From: Watersipora subatra
Lineage: Eukaryota > Bryozoa > Gymnolaemata > Cheilostomatida > Watersiporidae
NCBI RefSeq assembly: GCF_963576615.1
Contig: NC_088711.1
Span: 16,167,869 to 16,231,868 of the forward strand
Direction of reading: 5' to 3'
Length of the DNA stretch: 64,000 nt
Shown: positions 26,201 through 39,715 of the stretch, one piece after another
Position numbering within the stretch: the first letter of the stretch is position 1
Layout of the letters: each line of letters opens with the position of its first letter
The notes under the pieces: model-generated
What the model was told of the DNA's origin: nothing
What the model saw: only the letters and a program-made list of their open reading frames with translations
Databases searched by the model: none
Made by a program: the position numbers and the translations under genes

Positions 26201-29200
26201 TTAGAGTTTGTCTTTCGACAAGACATCAAAGGCTGGAGACGGAAACGAAGGCAAAATGCTATAATCAGCATCGGCTTTGCAATGACCTCTTTGTGAAGCA
26301 AACTGATTTTGAAAAACAAGTAGAATAACTTGTCTATAAAATCTATACATACAAATTTACATTCAAATCTCAACTTAGAATCAATCACAGCGCCATATAA
26401 TTTTTTTGAATTATGACATAAAATTTGAGGTTCTTTAAACATTGCGGTTTGGTATATCAATACATATGTATGCAGTTCTCCTTCACGTAGTTTGGTTCTA
26501 CATGTACCTTGCTCAAATGTTATTCAACAGCGCTTCAAAACCTCAAATTCATGGCTCCCAGAAAGACTAATACGAGTAATAGTGCTAAGAAAAAAAACCT
26601 AGGCTTTTCGTAATAGTAAAACATCCAGTAATAACAAAGAAATAAGCTAATATCTGTAGGTCAATTCTCAAAAACTCTTTAAAAGCGTCTGGTAGCTACA
26701 AAGAAAAAGTAAACCAAAGTAATGCAACAAAGAATTAGGCAGAAAACCAGTCAACTTGGAGAGACTGGCCGTGATAAATAAACATAATATTCAAATATAT
26801 ACCAAATGTAACAACAAAAAATATATATAAATAAGTTTTCTTAGGTAAAAGTTTAAAATAGCCAACCTCAAACTCCCCATTGCTATCCTATCATGCACAA
26901 TCAGTGTCCAGTACTCCTGTGGCTACCCCTTATGTAGTTAATATTCAATGACGGGATGTGACAATAAAAACATCGCTTTAATGATTATTATTTCATTCAA
27001 CTAATTTTTCATAATTTTAAATAACACATTCTTTTTAATATTATATGTAATTACCTAAAAGATTGACCATTGGGTTGAAAACCAGATTTAATGAAATACT
27101 ATATGCTTTTATAAATGCTTTTCCTCCGACATACAACTGTCTTGACATACGAAGCAAATAGTGGAACAGATCAACTAGGTATATTGAGGTTTGGCGACAT
27201 ATTATAACCTATAGATATTAATTCATATATTTTATATACTTTTTTTGATCATTTCACTTTTGAAGTATTTGTATTTCGAACTGTTTTATGATATTTTAAA
27301 ATGTCCTATACTGCATTTAAAATCACATTATTTTCATTAAATGAACAGCAGATTATACAATATAGAGCGTGTAAAGATTATCGTGTGCTAACCTGCGTGA
27401 CTTGCGTAGTTTCGTCTTGTTCTCGTGACACCAGGTCAGACATGGACCAGTCTGATGGCTGAGCAGAGCCTTTTCGATTGTCTTGGAGTGCATAAATATG
27501 TCAACATTAGTTAGTTCCTAAAACAATAATAGTGAAGCAGTCACCTTATCATAAAATAATACAAGATTATGTTTGCTACCAGATTTAGCCGATGACAATA
27601 GCAAGAGGATGCCAAGTGCCCTCTTATAAAGGCAGAATAACCTTGAGGTGTCATACAAAAATTCTAAAAGCAAACATGCATTATCCGAGTGAGTTGCTAA
27701 CTTGAGAGATGTGAATATGGTGAGAGAAACAGTCAACTCACCTTAATATCTGAGTGAGTTGCTAACTTAGGAGCTGTGAATATGGTGAGAGAAACAGTCA
27801 ACTTACCTTAATATCTAAATGAATTGCTAATTTGAGAGCTGCGGATATGGTGAGAGAAACAGTCAACTTACCTTCATATCTGAATGAGTTGCTAATTTGA
27901 GAGCTGCGGATATGGTGAGAGAAACAATTAACTTACCTTCATATCTGAATGAGTTGCTAATTTGAGAGCTGCAGATATGGTGAGAGAAACAATTAACTTA
28001 CCTTAATATCTGAGTGAGTTGTTAACTTGGGAGATGTGAATATGGTGAGAGAAACAGTCAACTTACCTTAATATCTGAGTGAGTTTCTAACTTGGGAGCT
28101 GTGAATATGGTTAGAGAAACAGTCAACTTACCTTCATATCTGAATGAGTTGCTAATTTGGGAGCTGCGGATATGGTGAGAGAAACAGTCAACTTACCTTA
28201 ATATCTGAATGAGTTGCTAATTTGAGAGCTGCGGATATGGTGAGAGAAACAGTCAACTTACCTTCATATCTGAATGAGTTGCTAATTTGAGAGCTGCGGC
28301 TATGGTGAGAGAAACAGTCAACTTACCTTAATATCTGAGTGAGTTGTTAACTTGAGAGATGTGAATATGGTGAGAGAAACAGTCAATTACCTTAATATCT
28401 GAATGAGTTTCTAACTTGGGAGCTGTGAATATGGTTAGAGAAACAGTCAACTTACCTTCATATCTGAATGAGTTGCTAATTTGGGAGCTGCGGATATGGT
28501 GAGAGAAACAGTCAACTTACCTTAATATCTGAATGAGTTGCTAATTTGAGAGCTGCGGATATGGTGAGAGAAACAGTCAACTTACCTTCATATCTGAATG
28601 AGTTGCTAATTTGAGAGCTGCGGCTATGGTGAGAGAAACAGTCAACTTACCTTAATATCTGAGTGAGTTGCTAACTTGAGAGCTGTGAATATGGTGAGAG
28701 AAACAGTCAATTACCTTAATATCTGAATGAGTTGCTAACTTAGGAGCTGTGAATATGGTGAGAGAAACAGTCAACTTACCTTAATATCTGAATGAGTTGC
28801 TAATTTGAGAGCTGTGGATATGGTGAGAGAAACAGTCAACTTACCTTAAAATCTGAATGAGTTGCTAATTTGGGAGCTGTGAATATGGTGAGAGAAACAG
28901 TCAACTTACCTTCATATTCGAGTGAGTTGCTAACTTGAGAGATGCGAATATGGTGAGAGAAACAGTCAACTTACCTTCATATCTGAATGAGTTGCTAACT
29001 TGGGAGCTGTGAATATGGTGAGAGAAACAGTCAACTTACCTTCATATCTGAATGAGTTGCTAACTTGGGAGCTGTGAATATGGTGAGAGAAACAGTCAAC
29101 TTACCTTCATATCTGAATGAGTTGCTAATTTGAGAGCTGCGGATATGGTGAGAGAAACAGTCAACTTACCTTAATATCTGAATGAGTTGCTAATTTGAGA

Positions 29201-32200
29201 GCTGTGGATATGGTGAGAGAAACAGTCAACTTACCTTAATATCTGAATGAGTTGCTAACTTGAGAGCAGTGTCATAATATCCAAGTCTGAGACAATATTC
29301 TACAAGCATTCGGTCAAGTCGTTTTTTTCTCCAAAGAGCCTGCTCGGATTCGCTTAAATTCTCATAGTTCTGCAAATGTGAAAGCCGCCTTCTGCACACC
29401 TTTGCAGCCTCTGTCTCATCCTCCATTGCTTCAGCAGCCTACATTAAACCTGATACTTAAACATTTGTATGTCAAATGATCTTAAAGGTCAGGTTACAAC
29501 CTAATTGATGTACGGTGTACTTATACGTATAGCTAAACCTCGAAGTACAGATTCAATCAGCTCTGATATTCGCTATGTATAATAAAACCGTCACATGTTT
29601 AAACTTAAAGGTCGGGTTACAATGTTCTTATTAGAATTGATATATCGCGATTAGTTTCATTCGCTTCACAGCTCCTAATCTTAAAAGAAAAAACAGTTCG
29701 AGTAATTATATAGATTTAATTATAGCATTAATACATAATTTATATAAATTATAAAAAATTAGATGTAACAAACCCGATGGGACAAACAAAACTATATGTA
29801 AGAAACTAAAAAATAAAGCAATAATCAATAAAAAGAGGTTTTTTGTCATTTCAATTTAATAAGTGACACTTGTTAAATTGTGACATTTGAAAAAGCTGTC
29901 ACATCTTTTATATATGAAACATAGGCATAAAATGTGCGAACATAGGTGTAACCTTGGCAATACAGGAGACCGTGGAGGTCGCAATAGAGAAAGGACGCTT
30001 TAAACTTTAAATGACGGAATTTATCCACGTATAAACTTTTGCTTTCCATTTGGTGCTTCAATAAAACTTCTTAATTATTACAGCTTCTCCACTTATTCTC
30101 GTTTTCCGCTTTCACTTTCTTTACCACACTAATTACGATATAGATGGTATGTCACAATCCATATGATTTTGCAAACAATTGATGCAATGGTATTTATTCA
30201 TGCCTTTTTTATTATTTGTTGGTAAGATTCCAAGAAAAGCTTTGCTCTTTTCTTTTCACTACCTTTTTTTCTCTTTTCAACAAATTATCTATTTTCAGAT
30301 CCATGAAGTTAAAACTATAAGGAGAAAGCATGAAGCACTGTCTAATACTAATCGAGAACAGAAACCGAATCATATGAAACATGAAGAGCTGTGTACATAT
30401 CTAGTAATTTACAAAACAGAAATGTTTCAAAAATCTTTCAATATTTTATTTTAGAAATTACTTTGTTTGTTGTGATGAGTTTGTATGTTGAGATGATTTT
30501 GTATGTTGAGAAGAGTTTGTATGCTGAGATGAGTTTGTATGTTGAGGTGAGTTTGTATGTTGAGATGAGTTTGTATGCTGAGATGAGTTTGTATGTTGAG
30601 GTGAGTTTGTATGTTGAGGTGAGTTTGTATGCTGAGATGAGTTTGTATGTTGAGATGAGTTTGTATGTTGAGGTGAGTTTGTATGTTGAGGTGAGTTTGT
30701 ATGTTGAGATGAGTTTGTATGCTGAGATGAGTTTGTATGTTGAGATGAGTTTGTATGTTGAGATGAGTTTGTATGCTAAGATGAGTGTTTGTATGCTGAG
30801 ATGAGTTTGTATGTTGAGATGAGTATGTATGTTGAGATGAGTATGTTTGTTGAGATGAGTGTTTGCTCAATATTTATACTCATATACATGTAGAGGTACT
30901 AGTAAGACAAGGTTTGAGCCCCGTTTGACTGCGGAGTACACCTAGCATTGATAGCATGCAATTTTTAAGGAAAGGCATTTGGTGCACAGCAGCACATCAC
31001 AAAGTAGATGACAACCAACAAATTTTTATGTTTGCAATAGAACTAAGCAATTGAACAAAAGTACATAAAGAACTTGGTCTGATGCCTGAAGGCTAACAGG
31101 CCGACATACAGAAAGTATACAATGTACCTGACGAGACAGTCTTATATTAGTATACACAAATACACAAAACTATTTATTATAATAACTGATATTCACTGTA
31201 TTACATGCTAACGAGCATGGTACATGACAAGTACACGCATGACTAATGGCAATGAAAAATCTTTCACCTAAGAAAATAAGTGATGTTACATTATAAGATC
31301 TGTTGATATTGATACTATAATATCAGCAGGTCACCTGGTCACTGCGATATTAAAGATAAAGAAACCTCACCAAATCCTAACCTCCACTTAGGATACTATT
31401 CCAACCAGCATTTATAATAAGAGCATCAAATTTTACTGCTACAGCTTCCTCATACCAAAAAATATCACTTGCATATCTGTTCAACTCTAAGTATCACCTA
31501 TGAATACACGCTCAGCCTATGAAAATGTTTGCTGCATTGCAGATAAAGAACAGTAAAAAGTTATAATATGCATTTACCTTGCGTTTGAGCACTTTGAGCT
31601 TGGCTACCATAGAGCAAAGTAGTTCTGAGACACTCTCTGCAGATGAATCATCCACCAGAGATGCCCCAATCTTTGTGGCAGCAGCGTTAACATGAGAGAT
31701 CTCCCTATCAATGTTTTTTTGTGCATTTCTAAATTTTCGGTTCAGAGACTCGTATGGAACCTGCATAAAAACTTACAACTCTCACTCCGAGAACAATTTT
31801 TGTTATAACGCTTCCTAGATTAGAAAATCAAAATGATTCTGCTGTTTGCAAGAGATAATATTGTTAATTGTTCTGGAAAATATTTTACAGACTTTAATCG
31901 TTACAACTCGGTTACTTTACTTATAAGAAAATGAAACAGTGGGGCGAAAATGGCTCCAACTGATCACTCAACATCTAAGCAGATTTTATCATATTTTATC
32001 AACAGAGAAAATTGCGAAACGAAGTAAAAAACCGAAAATTAAAGTATTAGCGAATCACACCAACATCTGTTGCTTTTTAAAACAATGGCTTTATTTACCA
32101 CTGAGTCGTCGATTTACTAGTACAGGATGATTTATGAACATGATCAGCTATAATATACAAGAACCATAACAAAGTGTGCAAAAACTCTGGTATTATGAAG

Positions 32201-32601
32201 CAAACTGTAATGTAACGAAGGAGTTCGAAAGATTCTTTGGTTTCTTGGGAATCTTTGGTTTAACCTTGATTAAGCTATCTTACTACTACTAGGGCTCATC
32301 GCAGTGTCTTCATCAGTGCCACGGTTTACTCGGCCCTTACAAGCGCATGTAACATATAAACAATGCTGGCAGTCTGCTTTCTCAGACTATATTCTCAAAA
32401 CGAATCAGAAGATGCAAGTATACAAATTGATGCTTTGATAAAATGAAAGAACAGGAAATTTTAGTGTGAGTCAAAAAGTGAAATAGAATCAATCATAACT
32501 AACACGAGATTTAAAATTTTCAAATAACTTAAATAAGACCATTTCAATTAATAAAAACATACCTTGAGTGTTGGGTGTTCGAGGATACGGACATCAGCCA
32601 T
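23263..32601 (-). CDS. MAEA: MAEA / Gid9 homologue, CTLH (GID) E3 ubiquitin ligase subunit, complete (8 exons)
   Basis: Member of the RING-type core of the CTLH/GID ubiquitin ligase, with RMND5 as usual partner. Exons in transcript order: 32563-32601, 31578-31760, 29235-29438, 27393-27517, 25746-25929, 25206-25339, 24371-24560, 23263-23364; 386 aa (human about 396). Conserved blocks: [20 protein letters not shown] with NIDREISHV near the N-terminus, LisH segment [20 protein letters not shown] (115-134), CTLH region with [23 protein letters not shown]-type [20 protein letters not shown], then the degenerate Gid RING: CPVC (302-305), the [10 protein letters not shown] segment, ALPNGHVYG, and [10 protein letters not shown], ending EKVFIM. 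Start ATG gives [13 protein letters not shown]. The ATG-containing exon is only 39 nt. Intron 3 holds an exon-derived tandem array, described separately. Confidence 0.96.
23566..24090. repeat. 13-bp minisatellite with internal strand switch
   Basis: GTCAACTRCAGTG units run forward from about 23566, switch to reverse complement near 23645, and switch back near 23865, so the array folds on itself. Located between the last two MAEA exons. Confidence 0.9.
27690..29275 (-). repeat. 65-bp exon-derived tandem array in MAEA intron 3 (24 copies)
   Basis: Each unit, read on the gene strand, holds 32 nt matching the last 32 nt of MAEA exon 3 (CTCTCAARTTAGC...AAG), then a GTAAGT donor and 33 nt of intron. 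Most units also carry a pyrimidine tract and CACAG or CGCAG just before CTCTCAA. The array abuts the true exon, which supplies its most upstream unit. Confidence 0.95.
30470..30865. repeat. 18-bp minisatellite in MAEA intron 2
   Basis: About 22 copies of ATGAGTTTGTATGTTGAG with AT/GC variants. The unit is a multiple of three, so artificial long frames open on both strands. No gene is implied. Confidence 0.95.
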
Positions 32602-35308
32602 TGAACAGCATGTATGTGTTCAGCTAGAGTATTGGTTCGATTCGACACTGGACAAAGCACATGAAGTACGATGCTGATCTGCAAGAAAACAGCAGGCCGA
32701 TTACAGTTGCAATCAGCCAGATAAATTAGATACACGTGTCATGCGCTTGTCAATTCAGTATCACTTTGACTGCACTAATTGTTAAAAGCTCTTGTCTCAC
32801 CCTGATGGCAATCATTCCGTGACTCAATACTAGCAATTAGCTAAAGCTGCACTAGCCATGCAAATACTAAAAAGCAACGAATCAAATGACCTGTTGGTCT
32901 GCATAGCCCGGCAGACGGACAAACCAACTTCATTTATTAAAAAAGTAATTACTTCTTGTTACTATGAACAGGTCAAAACAACTCCATATGGTCTAATACT
33001 TCACTGATTACACAATCATTTACAGCAGTTATAACCTGTAGCTGACATATGTCTCTGAATTAAACCAAACTGGTAATATTGTTAAAGCTAAGGAGATGGC
33101 TGAAAAAGCTCATGTTAGAATAGGGTGGAACATTTAAAAAAATCATGCATACAAAATAGTTCCTTTTACTAAGCTTTAAAATTCTGAAAACCTGATGCTG
33201 GTGCTTGAAAGAGTCCAGTCTATTAAATGGCTAAAACTTTATCTATTTATAGTATTTTATCACTTATCAATTGTGGATTGAATGTAAATAGCTAAATTAA
33301 CTATATCCAATTGCTGAGAGTAACTTTATGGGTCGTGTTGGTCATGTATGAGTGAAACGATCCGTTAACACCAAAAACATCAAAAAAACTACTGTCTCTG
33401 AGTTTCGAAATGCTTTAATTAATCGCCGTCAATTTCCAGAACAAAGATCTTTTGCTAGCAGTACATGTATGCGCAGAATAGAAGTACATGTATTCCAGTT
33501 GTACATTCACTCAGGCATCCATATTGTTTAGCAGTACTAGCGCAAGATCTGACATTCAATGACAAACTTCTACAAATCCGCATAACGCTCTCTATGTAAG
33601 ATTTGAATGCTCTTAATTCATTGATCAGCTACCCTAAATGATAATGAGCAATTCTTTTTACGCATTATTAAATGACCAGCTAAAATCGTAATTGTTTTTT
33701 AGCAATGGTAAAATATGTATGTGCATTTTTGGTGGTTGCAAGTAACCTGAAATTTGGCAGTTGCTCATAAAAACTCTGCTCAACAGATTGTATCACTTGG
33801 AAATGACCTAACAGGATTTTTATAGAAAAATTTGATAGTTTGAGCTTTTCTGAATGTTTCTATTTAGATATTCGCCATAACATCAGCATTACAATTTTAC
33901 CATTGCATGTGGTTAATTATTTCTGGAATGTTGTTTAGCTCTTTACGTAAAATAGATTATTTAAATATTGATTTGAATTTTAATCATGGCAGTTGGGTAG
34001 ACACTTGTGTATTGTGACTATCGTGGAATAAGAATAAATTTATTCTTATGAAGGAAGTTGACCATTTTAATCCTAAAATATTTATTGCATACAGGTTAAA
34101 AAGAGAACTTTATTAATTTGGCTGCTAGAAATGAACTATAATGCCGCATAAACTAAGAATGTCTGCTAAAGGTTTGCATAAAAAATCTGTTCATTCTGTG
34201 CATTTTTTCCTGTATCGGTTTGACTCAAATGTCTGAAGCAAAGATAAGAATGTGTTTAGAAAGATGAGTACAAAATATGCAAAAAGTATTAGTTTTAAAA
34301 GTTAAAAGCTTTATGCCAATAAAACTTTCGCAGGCTACTTAAGTCACAGAACATGCTTCCATGACAGTAGTATTTCAGAAATAATTGATAATAGGGAATG
34401 AATTTTACATCAGGACTTGAAACTGCAAAAGTGCTTATCAGTAATTGGATGACATACATTGTATGGGATCGCAAGTAGGAACAACCTTTGAAAGAAGTGG
34501 TGGAAAGCACACAAAGGCAGACAGTCAACTATAAAACTGCAAAATCTCTCAAGAAGAAAATGGAGAATTAATTACAACACAAATCTACATGAAAATTTAG
34601 ACAAATAATACTACAATGCAATCACTTTTTGTGGAAAACTGAACTTCTTGCTTTGAAAATTTACAAATGTTGAAACCATCTCAAAATCTTAATTACAATG
34701 TTGTAAGAGTCATGCATAAAAACTGAGGCCATCACTGTTAGCTAAACAAAAAGTTGTTGATTCAGGTGTAGTCAGCGATTTCATATGAAGTTCATAACAA
34801 CTAAAATGCTACAACCTACCTAATTTTTAATTGATTGATAGTTAGGCCAGGGGCTGGACTCAACAAGTTGCAATAGTTATAATCTTCCCAGCTTGATTCT
34901 AATTATAAAACCTACACCTATCTACTATATCTTTTGTCTAATAATGAAACAATGTGTCACTGTAAAAAGTTTTGGTTTTTAAATTTAATATATTAAACTA
35001 CTTATTCGCTAACAATTTAAACTGAAATCTAATTGCAATTAGTGGACAAATAAGTGACGAGCCAAATATCGCAAAAGGTAAGATTTTCCCTATTTGCTCA
35101 CTTGATAATCCGATTGTCAATTTTTATCAAATATGATGTAAAGAGACTGCATAATGATTTTGATGGTGGTTTTTGTATGCAGCTAGTTTAATCGTATAAA
35201 TATACAATGTCTGCTATAAATAGCGCTGATTAATAAAAATTAGTGTAGAAGTAATGATATAAATGTTTGTAACTCAGCAGGTTGAGATAATGGAATATTT
35301 AGCATTTA

Positions 35309-36685
35309 CTGTAAAACCTCCAATTGAACGCCACCTCTATTTGAACACCACCTCTATTTGACCGCCACTCTGAGAGAAAGGTTGAAAAATAGAGCGCCAC
35401 TCTCGAATTGAACACCTCCTCCATTCATTTGACCGCTACTTTGACAAGCTTTGATCTTTACGTACTCATAATATCAAGCGATCAGTAGAAAAGTGTTCAC
35501 AAAATCGTATTAATAACAATCACATCTCTCGTTGTCTAACTCTTAGAGCTTTTCATTTTTTTCTCAATAAAACTTTAAAAGCAACACCAAAGATATAATT
35601 AATAACTGTTTCAGATTAATAGTAGTTCCTTGTTTAACTCGGTCTTAATACTTTGAAGCACATGTATATAAAAAATGGTTTACATTTATGATAGTTGATG
35701 AACAACTAGTTTTAGGGTCAAGGTTGCGCTTATCGAGCATAACGTTTAACGCATTGCATTTGTGCTAAATGCAACGCGTAAAAGTGTTGCCCTGCCAAAA
35801 GATTGTTTGGATGCTAATATCGACTAATTCAGCACTGCAGAAGAGAAGTTGAGGTCAGAAGACATAGTGGAAGGTATTGGACAACCAGAAGATGTTCGTT
35901 CCATCGAAAGCAACAACAACGCAGCTATCTAAGCAAATGATGCAAATATTTGTTTGAAAAACTCAAATTTTTATTTTGGCCCATAATATGAGTGTGGTTC
36001 GTTTACGTTACCTGTTCATGAATATATATATATTTGTAGCATTTGATCGATTATTATTACATGTATATAACTTATAAATTTGCAAATTTATAGCATACAT
36101 GTATTATTTAATAGCATCCTTGCAGTTACCTCAGCACGGATTACAATGGATTGACAATACAATCCTCTTCTATTGCACATAAAAAGCCGGTTCTGGCTGC
36201 AAACTGTAGAAAACATATCAATGAGTACAATGAGCATTTATTCAACATTGTTAAATATAGATATAAAATAAAAATATGCCTTCAGATTTAGAATGAAATA
36301 AAAATTGAACGCTTCAACAAATTGTAAAGCAGTACATAAGCTATAATATTATCTCAGGTTAATTACAAGCAATAGATATCAACTGGTAAAAATATTTCTT
36401 GGTTTCTCAATGAATTTTATCAAGAGATCTTTGGCAAGTTGGAGATAAATTAGCAGATTTATTGCATCCTAAAGGTTTAATACCGTTCCACCAGAAAAAG
36501 AAGGCAAAATATAAATGACATTCACTTCGCCCGAATAAGGGCTAAATTTGTCTTCCCAGAATTTTGACGAGCTATTTGAAAAATACAACACCAGCCTCCA
36601 ATTGAATGCCACCTCCAATTGACCGCCACTATAGAGGAAGGGTTAACAAATACAGCGTCATGGCGTTCAATTGGAGGTTTTACGG
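35309..36685. mobile_element. TA-flanked DNA element, 1.38 kb
   Basis: TIRs CTGTAAAACCTCCAATTGAA and CCGTAAAACCTCCAATTGAA, continuing CGCCA, with TA on both sides. Sub-terminal GACCGCCAC motifs recur near each end. No transposase seen; Tc1/mariner/pogo-type inferred from the TA flanks. Confidence 0.75.
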
Positions 36686-39136
36686 TATATGCTATGAAAA
36701 CTTTTATTCCTCTACTTGACATGCTATCCCAAAGTAACTACACTAATAACCCACATTTCATGCATTGTTCGCAAACAATTACACTAGTGCATTACAACAT
36801 TATAGTAGTAGCTAGCTGCTCATCAAGCTTGCCTTTGGGCAAGTGTTACTTGTAATTTGAAATATGAAGCTCAGTTAGAAAGAGCCTGGTAACCTCCTAA
36901 TACAGGAATCTTGGGTTGTTGGTTTACATGGAATAGTTATTGTTGCAAGTGACACTTGGATCTACGAAAGAGCAATCAACCACAAGCAATGTGTTTACAT
37001 TTACAAAAAAACTGAATTAGCTGTTGACAGGAGTAAGAATGTAAGTCTTTCAAGAATTCACTGCATTAAATCCAGTAACAAAAAGCGATTTAAACCAGAG
37101 GCAAGCAACGAGACATTGCTAATATAGCTCAGTTGATAGCAGAGTCAAGAGAATGTGAAATTGCTCTGATATATCAGCTTATATTTGTAAAAACAATGCT
37201 AAAAAAAATCCTACGGCAACACAAATGCTTGATGAATAACCTTTGTCTCCCACAACCCAAAAGTTTATCTGATAGCAAAAGTCTAAATGGACGAAACTTG
37301 AGTTACTAGCCATTGCTTTTTGCAAGTAAAATTAGTCAAAAGTTTCTATACATGTAGGTCATGGACAAGTAAAACCAATATTCCAAAAAGGGTAGTACAC
37401 AATATTAGCTTTTTGACATTATTCAATCAGGTTTGTTAACAGAAGATATTAGAAAAGGCTGTTGTTAGAAAATTTAAATTAAATACAAATGTACAAAAAC
37501 CTTTTCTCAGAAACCAGAAATGTTTTAATAGCACGTTCAACAATAGACTGCAATGAAAAATGGTTTTGGACCGCTAGAAAAAATGCAAACATAATCAAAT
37601 GCAAAAATAACCCACTTCACTTGATACACTCATAATTGTCCTGTAAAATAAATTAGACATACTAGTTGGAACTTAGTATAAGTTTTTGCAGCTTTCAGTG
37701 GTAAACCTTTGGTAAAGCCATTTGGTAAACCTGTCAGTGAAATATATATTTGTAAATGCATTGTCAAACTGCTAATGAAATATTGGTCTGACATAAAACT
37801 TGCTAACCAGTTGCAACAAAAAAGCTCAAACATACAGACAAATGTGCTATATTTTGACCGTAGAAGAAAGTATACATCATTCTGAGAAATGTCTTGGAAT
37901 AATGAATACACATCATGAGGTTTTCATGTACCTTGACAATGACAAACCAGTTGAATCACAGAGCATATTCTGCTTACAAAAATAAAGAGTAAACAAAACA
38001 AATGTAGTATTACTGCATTCATTAAATGTGATCCACAATCATATTTTTAGTTTCAAACAGTAATCAGCTCCACCAGGCAGTTAAAACCATTCAATTTTTA
38101 TTGCATGCTAAGTATAATAAAAAATAGGTTATCACCACACTGCTGCTTTAGCAGAGCATCTATTAACAAATGACTTGGCATAAGCTGGGGTTTGCAACTA
38201 ACAAATGATTCATGAAAGCAAGCAGAACTATAACTGGCTCTACTCAGAAATCATTATACCTCAAGAGCTTCAATAACAATATGACTGATAAAAAAAAATT
38301 TGCACAGACAATGCAATCTATTTTACCAAAATGTATGTAAGTTGGTATTAAAATGATTTACAAGTAAAATCTCATACATACAGTACATATATTATATACA
38401 AAATTATATTTTTAAAAGATGTTTCAAAATATTAGATCATCAGCACTACCCGGAAATGTTCAAGCATACAAAAAAGATAGCCAAAAAAGCGGGTAGAATA
38501 AAAACTTTATCATCTCTCACGCATGATTAGCAACAGAAAATTACAGTATTGGGAAACAGGAGCAAGTTGGAATTAGCTAAAACTTTGATAATGGATATTG
38601 AGACAAAGCTCAGACACAAAGCACCAACAAACAGGTAGTCTAGTCCACATGAACGCGCATTAAGTTTTAGTGGCCCCCACCTGAAATTGTTTTTTTGCAT
38701 AAGAATGAGATGATAAAATTAATGCTTATTTCCTGTGGCTGGAAGTATGAACAATACACTGCTGTTATAAAGAATACTTATAAAGAATAGTTGCCTCAAA
38801 TCTCAAGCCCCGAAAAGCACTGTAGAACATTTAGAGGTCTTTGAATACGGCATATAAACATTCTGCATGTAAACTCATTTTGCATGTAAACTCGCATTTT
38901 GAGCCCAATCAACAATGATTGGGTCATACTATCAGGGATAAAACATCTTCTGAGTAATCAGAAAGGAACACATTATTTCGATCCGCCGTATGTATGGTAA
39001 AACTACTTTTTATAGGTTTTTAAAATACTTTTTGTAGTAGTTACCCAATTTCCTGACTAAAACTTTATTCAGATTAAACCTGTTAGCAGTGCAAAGCCCT
39101 ATTAAATGATTTGTGTAGATAACGTGTTGTAATGGT

Positions 39137-39715
39137 TACAGGCTCTTACTCTTGTGCAAGAGACCAAGTACCTTAGTGATATTTTACAATCCGACTTGAA
39201 ATTTACAATTCACATTGATAATAAAATATCAAACACAAAGCACCATGTTGGTGTGATCAAACATACTTTGTACAATGCTCTGGAGCAGGTCAAACTACTG
39301 GCCCACACAAGACTGTAGACCACATTTAGAGGATAGTGCAGCAGTGTGAGACCCATGCCAACAGTGTCAAGTGTACAGCATAAAATGGTTCAAAATACAA
39401 CTGTATGTTTCATTTTTGATGTAAGAGAAAGCATAACCAACACTTGCGAAGCGCTAAACCTAGAAACTCTAGCATCAAGGCGCTGCAACATTAGACACAA
39501 CCTTCTGCATAAACTTCGAGCCAAAAAGGAAAATCATTCACCTCTTATAGGCTTATACGACAAATTGATGAACAGCAAAATGAAAAACACTCCGAACACC
39601 AGAGCTAGCACTAGCAGTGACCCAGCTACAGTAGATGCAAAGGCTTCAACCTTGCAAGCTTTTCACCATAACCTGTGCGAATTAAAATCCAAGTTTCATA
39701 TAGCAAATTAGTTGC
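39137..39715 (+). pseudogene. LINE reverse transcriptase C-terminal remnant
   Basis: Plus-strand frames show KYLSDILQSDLKFTIHIDNK, then HVGVIKHTLYNALEQVKLLA, then ALNLETLASRRCNIRHNLLH, in the order seen at the end of CR1/Jockey-type reverse transcriptases (KYLGV.. ..D..W..HI...; SL..RR). Stops and frame changes separate the blocks, so it is dead. Confidence 0.7.

Noticed and set aside
30391-30870. Long open frames on both strands with hexapeptide repeats
   Set aside because: They are produced by an 18-bp minisatellite, a multiple of three; intronic and without flanking conserved coding sequence.
7892-32601. Hexokinase-MAEA pair as a functional cluster for glucose-responsive degradation
   Set aside because: CTLH/GID controls gluconeogenic enzymes in yeast, but adjacency on one strand with 2.9 kb between is weak evidence and no shared regulatory motif was seen.
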